Positions 7,698 to 14,017 of a stretch of 16,295 nucleotides of DNA are shown here, in pieces (position 1 is the stretch's first letter; each line of letters opens with the position of its first letter). Source of the stretch: Armatimonadota bacterium (lineage in GTDB: Bacteria > Armatimonadota > UBA5829); contig JAMCYN010000050.1 of the NCBI GenBank assembly GCA_023474015.1, forward strand, positions 1-16,295. The letters are read 5' to 3'. Both the position numbers and the translations under genes were made by a program. Under the pieces are notes generated by a model, which saw nothing but the letters and a program-made list of their open reading frames with translations, did no database searches and was not told the DNA's origin.

Positions 7698-7726
7698 AGT
7701 TTACGAGTTTACCTGGTTTGTCTCAA
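7698..7726 (-). promoter_or_regulatory. Candidate promoter of the XRE gene with a tandem repeat over its -10
   Basis: On the minus strand TTGAGA (7726-7721), 17 bases, then TAAACT (7703-7698), which ends 5 bases before the ATG. On the plus strand AGTTTAC occurs at 7698-7704 and again at 7706-7712, covering the -10 box. The repeat could be an autoregulatory operator; this is inference. Confidence 0.35.
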
Positions 7727-7747
7727 TGGATAATCCAGCAATATATA

Positions 7748-7776
7748 TTGACAGTCAACACATCTTGTTGCATAAT
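7748..7776 (+). promoter_or_regulatory. Promoter of the secreted-protein block
   Basis: TTGACA (7748-7753), a 17-bp spacer and CATAAT (7771-7776), one mismatch from consensus. The start of transcription would be near 7783, giving a leader of about 145 nt before the ATG at 7929. Confidence 0.75.
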
Positions 7777-7798
7777 ACTACTTGAACAAGCCTGCTTG
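7756..7798. promoter_or_regulatory. Two inverted repeats, possible operators
   Basis: CAACA (7756-7760) and TGTTG (7766-7770) form a dyad between the -35 and -10 boxes. CAAGC (7787-7791) and GCTTG (7794-7798) form a second dyad just after the predicted transcription start. Both positions are typical for repressor sites, and the adjacent XRE regulator is the obvious candidate to bind them. Binding is inferred. Confidence 0.4.
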
Positions 7799-7928
7799 AC
7801 AGCGGTGTGCGGTGGGAATGAGGAATGTCATATATGTAGGTAGTAGAAACAAGGGAGGGCGCAGTACCACGGTCCACCCCATTCAGCAACAGCACTACCC
7901 AGAATATCAACATGAAGGAGGCAAAATA

Positions 7929-10910
7929 ATGATCTGGCGAGGAAAGTTACTGGAAGTCGGCGTTGTGGTGGCGGTAATCATGCTGCTCGGTTCTATTCCC
8001 GGATGGGCCGCTCTGCCCGTCAAAGATGGTGACCCGAACACGATAGGTGAATGTCTTACAAAGCCCGACGGCTCCACGGTCACTCTGACCGGCGAGCAAG
8101 TGATCTGGCGAGGCAGGAGCGGGAAGTCATTCGCAATTAAGGAATGGTTTGAAAAGTATTCTCGACAGCCGAGGCTGCTTGTGGTGAGCACCAAGCCGCT
8201 GCCCGTTGAAGAATACTGGTCGGTCGATCTGACCGGCACGCTGCATTCGGTGTCAACCAAAGCCGGTACTCAGCGCGTCATACTCGTCTCGCCTGAGAAT
8301 GTCCGAGTGCGCTGCGACCTCAGGGGCCGACCCATTCTGATTATGCCGATGAAAGAAATCGACGCCCCCTGGCTTACAAGCCGCTCCATCGTCGAAATCG
8401 CGGGCGTATCGACGGCTGCCATCACCACAATGGACGGCGGTCTGCCTCCGCTGCCCGATGATCCCCAATCGAATCCCGCCCCCGACACGCGCAGCGGTCT
8501 GAAGTTCCTTCCTGACGGTGCTCATGTGCACGTCCGGGACCGGGTAGCGTCGTTTTTGGCTTCAGACTACTTTTGTTTAGAGGAACCTGATCGCTCCTCG
8601 GCGATTCGGGTAGATGCTCCGTATGCTTACGTCATGCCGGGCGACCTTGTAGAGATTTCCGGCTCGGTCTGGACGGTAGGCGGCGAAAAGCGATTAGTCG
8701 CTGACGTGTTGCCCGATTGGACGAATGACGTGACTGTTCTGGACTCCGGCTACCCCGTGCCGCGTCCGATCGGCATGCCTTGCAAGGCAGTTGGCGGCGG
8801 GGCGTGCGGCATTTTCGCGCCCGCCGTCGGTTCAGCGGTCGGCACTAACAACACGGGCATGCTGGTGAGAATTTGGGGCAAGGTCACGGAGGGCTCGACT
8901 TCATACAACGGCGGTTATGGCTACTATCTCGATGATGGGTCAAATGTGGTTGCCGACGGCGGCAGGCACGGGATAAGAGTATACGAAGGGGTCTGGCGAA
9001 ACACGGGCGACTTCGTATCCGGTGTCACCGGGGCCATAGGTTGCGAGATTCCCGATGGGGCAACCGCAAGTATCCCGACGCTTTACGCCACGACCTACTA
9101 TCCGCCCGCATCCGGCGCTGGAGCCGGAACGGTGAGTGGAACAGTGACAGCGGACGCGAACGCCTCGGGCAAGACCGTGCGCATTTATGGTACGGGCGGT
9201 TCAGCTACCACCACGCTGAACTCCAACGGAGTAGGAACGTATACTCTGTCCGCCCCGACCGGTGACCACACATTCGCCGCCGAGCTTGCCGGGTATTCCC
9301 GCGATACGGCGAAAGTAACAGTAACGGCTAACCAGACTACTACGTGCAACTTTACCCTCGCTTCCATTGGCAAGAGCGTAAGCATGTTCGCTAATCCGAC
9401 ACGCATCGCGCCGGACGGTTCGAGCACGTCGATTGTCACCGCAATCGTCGCGGATGAGGAAGGAAGGCGGCTGGCGAACCAGCCGGTAAGCTGGAGCTTG
9501 GACCTTGGTTCACTCACGGACGCAATGACGACGACTGACGGAAATGGAGTAGCAACCGCCATCGTCCACTCGACCACCAACCACGAGACGGCGACAGTGT
9601 GGGCGCAGTCGGGTTCCGCGATAGGTGGGTATTGGGTTGAATACGCTGCTCCCGGGGATCCGTCGATTCTTCCTGTTTCCCCGGCGTATGGTGAAACGCT
9701 GAGTGGAGGGCGCTACCTTGAATACTGGATTAATGATCCCGATGGTACGGCTGACAGCTTCCAGGGAGTGGAGATATACGTAGATGGCCAAGTCATATGC
9801 TCTACTACGTGGGAAGAGCCGTGGACCTACTGGGATACGTTCACCGTCTCAAATGGATCCCATAGCGTCAAGGCTAAGGTAACGGACGCGATGGGTAACA
9901 TAATGTTTTCGCCCTTGACCTGGGTGACCACCGACAATCTTGTCAGCGCTCTGGCAAGTTCCAGCGTGGAGGTCATACCTGGAAGTGGAACTACGACGAT
10001 TAGCGCGTCGCTCAGTCAGACTTCTGACTGGGATCTTACGATCAAGGATTCCAGCGGTCAGAACGTGGTCTACAGCGCAAGCGGAAGTGGGGATAATGTT
10101 TCTTATACGTGGGACGGTGATACACCCCTTGATGACGACCTGTTCCAGTACACGGTTACTGCAACATCGAACGGTAAGACTGAGTCCCGTGTGGGTTGGC
10201 TCAGCCGACCGACGGTGCCAGACAGCCAAGTCCAGGTACTCTGCGCCGCAGGCAGCCGTCTGTCCGATTGGAGTGAGCGAATCCTGCCCCTGTACAAGTA
10301 TGCCAAGATACGTGGGTTCAAAGCCAAGCGACTTCCTCCACAATTGGCTACTTACGAGCGAATAGGGTCAATCTTGGCGAATGGAGTTTGTCGCATGCTT
10401 CAGATCTATGCCCACTGTGGGATCGGCACCTACGGCTCCCTCCAGTTCGGGACGAAGTACAAGACCAACTTCGAGCTAGCCAATATGGCAATCGTTTCCA
10501 ACTCGTACGATCTGCCGGCCTCAAATTGGCGTACGGTGGAAGGTTGGGGCCTCAGGAGCACTGACCAGATGGCGTTCGTGTTTCAGGATGGCTGCGAGAG
10601 CGCGAAGTACGGTGCCTTCAGTGGTGAGAACAATGACTTGGCCGTCGCGTATGGGTTCTATAATAATCAGAACCTGCAGGATAACGACCGCGCGTACTGC
10701 GGATGGAGAGTGTACACCTGGGGCGACGATCTTTACGCAAACTGGATTCGGGATTGGTTCGAGTCCTGGCACTACGCTGGCCGCACACTTGATCGTGCGA
10801 TCTGGCTCACGTGGTATAATCACTATGGGTACGACGAACCGTACGATAACCTAAGAATGCTTGGTGGTGCGTGGGATAGCCCGCTGGTATTCTTTGAAGC
10901 TGGTTATTGA
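7929..10910 (+). CDS. Large secreted multidomain protein with possible caspase-fold C-terminus
   Basis: A 993-aa exported protein. The ATG at 7929 is chosen because AAGGAGG (7915-7921) lies 7 bases upstream; the open frame runs back to 7812 without a comparable site. A signal peptide (residues 1 to about 27) ends near GWAAL. The region to about 395 contains OB-like beta-rich modules (MPGDLVEISGSVW; LVRIWGKVTEGS...YYLDDGSNV). A carboxypeptidase-regulatory-like module follows at about 400-475, a Big_1/invasin-like Ig module at 478-573 (PVSWSLDLGSL, TTDGNGVATAIV), another Ig-like module at about 575-670, a FlgD-like Ig module at about 672-762, then a unique C-terminal domain. That last domain has IYAHCG (His829) and FQDGCESA (Cys889), a spacing and context like the His/Cys dyad of caspase-fold peptidases (gingipain C25, clostripain C11, CHAT). 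Peptidase activity is inferred. It is followed 15 bases later by the 162-aa gene, probably in one operon. Confidence 0.85.
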   Translation: MIWRGKLLEVGVVVAVIMLLGSIPGWAALPVKDGDPNTIGECLTKPDGSTVTLTGEQVIWRGRSGKSFAIKEWFEKYSRQPRLLVVSTKPLPVEEYWSVDLTGTLHSVSTKAGTQRVILVSPENVRVRCDLRGRPILIMPMKEIDAPWLTSRSIVEIAGVSTAAITTMDGGLPPLPDDPQSNPAPDTRSGLKFLPDGAHVHVRDRVASFLASDYFCLEEPDRSSAIRVDAPYAYVMPGDLVEISGSVWTVGGEKRLVADVLPDWTNDVTVLDSGYPVPRPIGMPCKAVGGGACGIFAPAVGSAVGTNNTGMLVRIWGKVTEGSTSYNGGYGYYLDDGSNVVADGGRHGIRVYEGVWRNTGDFVSGVTGAIGCEIPDGATASIPTLYATTYYPPASGAGAGTVSGTVTADANASGKTVRIYGTGGSATTTLNSNGVGTYTLSAPTGDHTFAAELAGYSRDTAKVTVTANQTTTCNFTLASIGKSVSMFANPTRIAPDGSSTSIVTAIVADEEGRRLANQPVSWSLDLGSLTDAMTTTDGNGVATAIVHSTTNHETATVWAQSGSAIGGYWVEYAAPGDPSILPVSPAYGETLSGGRYLEYWINDPDGTADSFQGVEIYVDGQVICSTTWEEPWTYWDTFTVSNGSHSVKAKVTDAMGNIMFSPLTWVTTDNLVSALASSSVEVIPGSGTTTISASLSQTSDWDLTIKDSSGQNVVYSASGSGDNVSYTWDGDTPLDDDLFQYTVTATSNGKTESRVGWLSRPTVPDSQVQVLCAAGSRLSDWSERILPLYKYAKIRGFKAKRLPPQLATYERIGSILANGVCRMLQIYAHCGIGTYGSLQFGTKYKTNFELANMAIVSNSYDLPASNWRTVEGWGLRSTDQMAFVFQDGCESAKYGAFSGENNDLAVAYGFYNNQNLQDNDRAYCGWRVYTWGDDLYANWIRDWFESWHYAGRTLDRAIWLTWYNHYGYDEPYDNLRMLGGAWDSPLVFFEAGY

Positions 10911-10925
10911 ACAGAGGAAACGGCG

Positions 10926-11414
10926 ATGAAGATGCGAGTGGTCGTCATAGGTCTGCTGATTGTTGTCTGTGCTGCTGCATTATGGGTGGCCGCATTGCAT
11001 TGTAACTGGTTTGGCAGCGAATGGTCGCAAGCGAAAGCGGACACAGAGACGCGGCAAGCAGTCAGCCGAGTTAAGTCGATTCAGATTGCCGCAATTGAGT
11101 TAAGGGACCCGCCTTATTTCCTGATAGTGACTCCGGACGGCACGGCTCTGAAACAGTCTGGACTCGACGAACAATCTAAGTCTCTTGCGAAAGTTGTAAA
11201 TAACCCGGAAGCGATATCTCTAATGCTTACCGGTCTCAAGGAAGCGGTGAAGGAAGAGGTGCAGCCCGTAAACCAGTTGAACAGCGTGGACCTGGTGCTG
11301 AAGGACGGGTCCGTAATCGGGCCGTTCTACTACGGGATGAGGCCCGTTGACTGCTTCAGTCCGACTTTCATAAAGGGACTCAGGGCGCTTGGCATAAAGG
11401 CCCATCACCGATAG
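10926..11414 (+). CDS. Membrane-anchored protein of unknown function (162 aa)
   Basis: The N-terminus has basic residues and one hydrophobic segment (about residues 4-24), so it is an uncleaved anchor or signal peptide with the rest outside the membrane. GAGGA at 10914-10918 supports the ATG at 10926, 15 bases after the previous stop. I do not recognise the family. The C-terminal half (NNPEAISLMLTGLKEAV, then SVDLVLKDG and SPTFIKGLRAL) resembles residues in the first half of the lipoprotein at 13005-13871 (NDRPTLDRVYQLLNDTV, MVTLVRNNG and SPSFVKFV) in the same order and spacing, so both probably carry one shared exported domain. A GC-rich hairpin follows the stop. Confidence 0.78.
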   Translation: MKMRVVVIGLLIVVCAAALWVAALHCNWFGSEWSQAKADTETRQAVSRVKSIQIAAIELRDPPYFLIVTPDGTALKQSGLDEQSKSLAKVVNNPEAISLMLTGLKEAVKEEVQPVNQLNSVDLVLKDGSVIGPFYYGMRPVDCFSPTFIKGLRALGIKAHHR

Positions 11415-11441
11415 ATCCCGATGGAGAACCATCCGACATCA

Positions 11442-11471
11442 ATGGGCCGGGAAACTCACCCCCCGGCCCAT
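11442..11471 (+). terminator. Hairpin after the 162-aa gene
   Basis: ATGGGCCGGG (11442-11451) and its exact complement (11462-11471) flank a 10-base loop, 27 bases after the stop codon. No long T-tract follows, only CTCCTTTCGG about 10 bases on. Its GGCCGGG core is shared with the two later hairpins of this block. Confidence 0.55.
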
Positions 11472-11499
11472 CGCATGCAAACTCCTTTCGGTCAGTCAG

Positions 11500-11604
11500 G
11501 CTAAATATCGCACAACCTGGTACAACCCCCACTATACAGGCTGGATGCACAACTTCCTGTGGACCTACGGTGGGCCTGACGTGACGTGGTTGTCACCTTG
11601 GTAG
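11500..11604 (+). pseudogene. Possible C-terminal remnant of a paralogue of the 993-aa secreted protein
   Basis: Reading in frame to TAG at 11602-11604 gives AKYRTTWYNPHYTGW then FLWTYGGPDVTWLSPW. This resembles the tail of the 993-aa protein (IWLTWYNHYGY, then NLRMLGGAWDSPLVFF): TWYN is identical, and a GG pair plus a final Trp/Leu-rich end fall at similar distances. No start codon, signal peptide or upstream domain is visible, so it would be a decayed fragment. About 8 of 27 aligned residues match, so similarity is modest and the call is tentative. Confidence 0.4.
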
Positions 11605-11623
11605 ACATAAGGAGGCCAGCTCC

Positions 11624-12865
11624 ATGAACAAACGGCATTTCTTGTGGGTGTTGGTGGCTTTGGTGCTTGCATCAATTTTCGGACTGCGTCACCTGCGGGC
11701 ACGGTCCACGATGGGTTGCTCTATTCCCGTGAACAAGAAACTTGTTTTCGCTAACACGGGTTTCGCAGTCCAGTTGTTCAAGGATGTGACAACGGAACAC
11801 GGGGACCGGAACATATTGATCTCACCGTGCGGCGCATCGCTTGCGCTGACGCTTGCTTACAACGGCGCTTTAGGTGATACACGCCAGGCTATGGGCATCT
11901 CTCTGGGCCTGAATCGAATGAACCCGTCGGAGATCAACAAATCCGTTGCGGAGCTTATGGCTAACCTTGAGAATCCGGGAGCCGGTGTGAGGCTGGCCGT
12001 GGCAAATGCTGTATGGATCAGTAAGCGCGCTCCGATAGTGCCATATTTTGTTGATACAGCCAAGAAATACTATAAGGCCGAGGCGAGCAACCTGGACTTC
12101 ACCGACCCGAGTGCGGCGTCTATCATCAACAAGTGGGTTCGCCAAGAAACGGGCGGTCTTATTGACAATATCGCCGAAGGCTTGGACGACCTGACGATGC
12201 TCTGCCTTACAAACGCAGTCTACTTCAAGGGCGTTTGGACACATCGCTTCGATAAGGAGCAAACACACGACATGCCGTTTGTCTTGGCAAACGGGAACGT
12301 AAAGAGAGTGCCGATGATGTGGCAGAACGGCACGTTCAGATACTACCAGGCGAATGGCTTCGATGCCCTCGCATTGCCATATGGTAGTGGTCGAATAAAC
12401 ATGTATGTGTTTTTGCCCAACAAGAACTCGAGCCTATCGGCGTTTCTAAGTGATCTGAGTGCGAAGAACTGGGAAAAGTGGATGTCCGGTTTTCAAGGCA
12501 CGAGACTGCGCGTTTTTCTTCCGCGCTGGAAACTGGAATGTCAAACATCCCTGCGGGAACCCTGCACACGCTTGGGCATGGGAATTGCCTTTGATCCGGA
12601 CCAAAGCAACTTCCGTGGACTGTGCACGTGTGATGATCGAAACAACGTCTACATCAGTGTGTTGAAGCAGAAGGCATTTGTTGAGGTCAATGAGGAAGGC
12701 ACTGAAGCCGCCGCAGCGACATTCGGACTTTTTAGGGCCAGGTCGGTGCCCCCGGAATTTAGAGCCAGTAGGCCATTCTTCTATGCGATCAGAGACGATA
12801 GGACAGGCGAAATACTCTTCATGGGTTCGATTGTAGACCCTATGCTGTCCGGGGGCGCATCATGA
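11624..12865 (+). CDS. Membrane-anchored or exported serpin (serine/cysteine protease inhibitor)
   Basis: Serpins trap proteases when the reactive-centre loop is cut. The 413-aa protein has an N-terminal hydrophobic segment (about 6-22) without a lipobox, so it is exported or anchored, then a complete serpin fold. Landmarks are ILISPCGASLALTLAYNGA, LTNAVYFKGVW, FLPNKNSSLSAFL, the hinge VNEEGTEAAAAT and the C-terminal RASRPFFYAIRD close to the family signature. The hinge is rich in small residues, as in inhibitory serpins. Aligned without gaps to alpha-1-antitrypsin ([20 protein letters not shown]), the predicted P1-P1' bond is Arg373-Ser374, implying Arg-specific targets. AAGGAGG at 11609-11615 is 8 bases from the ATG. 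A hairpin follows the gene. Bacterial serpins are uncommon and usually patchily distributed. The neighbouring putative cysteine-protease-like protein is a possible partner or target, by inference. Confidence 0.93.
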   Translation: MNKRHFLWVLVALVLASIFGLRHLRARSTMGCSIPVNKKLVFANTGFAVQLFKDVTTEHGDRNILISPCGASLALTLAYNGALGDTRQAMGISLGLNRMNPSEINKSVAELMANLENPGAGVRLAVANAVWISKRAPIVPYFVDTAKKYYKAEASNLDFTDPSAASIINKWVRQETGGLIDNIAEGLDDLTMLCLTNAVYFKGVWTHRFDKEQTHDMPFVLANGNVKRVPMMWQNGTFRYYQANGFDALALPYGSGRINMYVFLPNKNSSLSAFLSDLSAKNWEKWMSGFQGTRLRVFLPRWKLECQTSLREPCTRLGMGIAFDPDQSNFRGLCTCDDRNNVYISVLKQKAFVEVNEEGTEAAAATFGLFRARSVPPEFRASRPFFYAIRDDRTGEILFMGSIVDPMLSGGAS

Positions 12866-12885
12866 GACCATAATCCGATTCCGAT

Positions 12886-12911
12886 CGCCCGGCTCATCCG
12901 TGGGCCGGGCG
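12886..12911 (+). terminator. Hairpin after the serpin gene
   Basis: CGCCCGGCTCA (12886-12896) pairs with TGGGCCGGGCG (12901-12911) around TCCG, 11 pairs with one G-T. Only a weak tail (GGCTCTTG) follows. The left arm and preceding GAT are identical to the hairpin after the lipoprotein gene. Confidence 0.6.
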
Positions 12912-13004
12912 GGCTCTTGCTCCGCGCGAATGAACCCGCGCCAACCCCCGTCATGCTCATGGCAATCCGTTCGGATTCCGTTTGTCTCCATGGAGGTGAT
13001 TGAC

Positions 13005-13871
13005 TTGACCAGGGTAGAAGTGATACTTCTCGTGTCTGTTGTCCTGCTGGGGGTCACGGTTCTCGCTGCCGGGTGTGGCACGGGCAAGCCGGGCCTATTG
13101 GAGCAGAACGGCATAAAGGCTGCTAATGATCTGACCTTTGCCATGATCGAGATGGCAGAGGGCGGTGGCAACTACCTAATCAATGATAGACCCACCCTGG
13201 ATCGAGTATACCAACTTCTTAATGATACCGTGCCTGCCACCAAAAATATGTACATAAGGCCGGATATGGTCACATTGGTGCGCAACAACGGTCGTACCGT
13301 TTCATTTGCATTCAGTCTCTACAATAGCGACCTTACGACGAAGGACGGTTCACCGTCCTTCGTCAAATTCGTCAAGACGGAGATTGTAGGACACAGCAAG
13401 TATCTCGACCGAACACGTCTACCCACATTCACTATCAGACAAGCGGCAAAGATAGAAGGCTCGACAAAAAGGAAAGTGCTGCCTCCTGCGAAAGCCCAGC
13501 AGGTACAACAAGCTATCGGGTTTCTATCGTCCGCCTACAAGCCCTTCGGTTGGACTACTAAGACAAGTGACTGGAACACAATTGTCAGTTATTGCACTGC
13601 TGGAAGCCCTGGCTTTGAGGCGGTAATGAGCAAGCCAGTTCATTTTCAAACACTGGTTGGCTGGACGGGGCCAGAGCCTCCAAATGGTTCGGATGCGCTC
13701 AATCTGGTGAACTTGACTGTAGACCGGATGCTCGTCTATCGAAGCGCGAACAGCGACCTGTTGTTGGCTTTTCACTCAGGAAATTCCTGGTTCGTTACAG
13801 GCCCGTTTAATCCAAAGGACCTTCATGGGAGGACGCCGGAGGGCATCTACAGTGAATTGCTAAGCAGTTGA
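13005..13871 (+). CDS. Exported lipoprotein of unknown function (288 aa)
   Basis: I choose the TTG at 13005 because GGAGG (12992-12996) stands 8 bases before it; the in-frame ATG at 12990 and GTG at 12996 overlap that site. This start gives a compact lipoprotein signal with hydrophobic residues 6-20 and lipobox VLAAGC, lipidated at Cys24. The first half (NDRPTLDRVYQLLNDTV, MVTLVRNNG, SPSFVKFV) resembles the 162-aa protein encoded upstream, suggesting a shared domain. The second half (GWTGPEPPNGSDALNLVNL, SGNSWFVTGPFNPKD) is unrecognised. It lies after the serpin terminator and before its own, so it may be expressed separately; I found no convincing promoter in 12912-12985. A perfect 12-bp hairpin lies within the gene at 13337-13364. 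Confidence 0.82.
   Translation: MTRVEVILLVSVVLLGVTVLAAGCGTGKPGLLEQNGIKAANDLTFAMIEMAEGGGNYLINDRPTLDRVYQLLNDTVPATKNMYIRPDMVTLVRNNGRTVSFAFSLYNSDLTTKDGSPSFVKFVKTEIVGHSKYLDRTRLPTFTIRQAAKIEGSTKRKVLPPAKAQQVQQAIGFLSSAYKPFGWTTKTSDWNTIVSYCTAGSPGFEAVMSKPVHFQTLVGWTGPEPPNGSDALNLVNLTVDRMLVYRSANSDLLLAFHSGNSWFVTGPFNPKDLHGRTPEGIYSELLSS
13337..13364. repeat. Perfect inverted repeat inside the lipoprotein gene
   Basis: GACGAAGGACGG (13337-13348) and its exact complement (13353-13364) enclose TTCA. The stem is as strong as the terminators around it but has no T-tract, and it encodes part of TTKDGSPSFVKF within the domain shared with the 162-aa protein. Confidence 0.75.
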
Positions 13872-13885
13872 AGCTCAGGACAGAT

Positions 13886-13911
13886 CGCCCGGCTCACGGA
13901 TGAGCCGGGCG
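13886..13911 (+). terminator. Rho-independent-type terminator after the lipoprotein gene
   Basis: CGCCCGGCTCA (13886-13896) pairs perfectly with TGAGCCGGGCG (13901-13911) around CGGA; GCCTTTG follows. It starts 14 bases after the stop codon and is a near copy of the hairpin at 12886-12911. Confidence 0.7.
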
Positions 13912-13960
13912 GCCTTTGATACCACGACACCGCGATTCTGGCCGTTCGGACAGGCACAAC

Positions 13961-13989
13961 TTGCTTGTCTGAAATCAGACCTCTATAAT
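13961..13989 (+). promoter_or_regulatory. Promoter of the pepF-like gene with an internal dyad
   Basis: TTGCTT (13961-13966), 17 bases, then a perfect TATAAT (13984-13989). The spacer contains a perfect inverted repeat, GTCTGA (13967-13972) and TCAGAC (13975-13980), a possible operator. The -10 box overlaps an upstream in-frame ATG at 13988, which argues against that ATG as the start. Confidence 0.65.
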
Positions 13990-14017
13990 GGGCTTATACA
14001 TCCCACAGGAGAACGAT

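Noticed and set aside
7812..7928. N-terminal extension of the 993-aa protein
   Set aside because: The strong ribosome-binding site at 7915-7921 and the signal peptide starting at 7929 define the start; the extension would bury the signal peptide.
12900..13004. N-terminal extension of the lipoprotein
   Set aside because: It begins within the serpin terminator hairpin and would place the lipoprotein signal 35 residues inside the protein.
13988..14017. Upstream ATG for pepF
   Set aside because: The ATG overlaps the -10 box, so it would not be on the transcript, and no ribosome-binding site precedes it.
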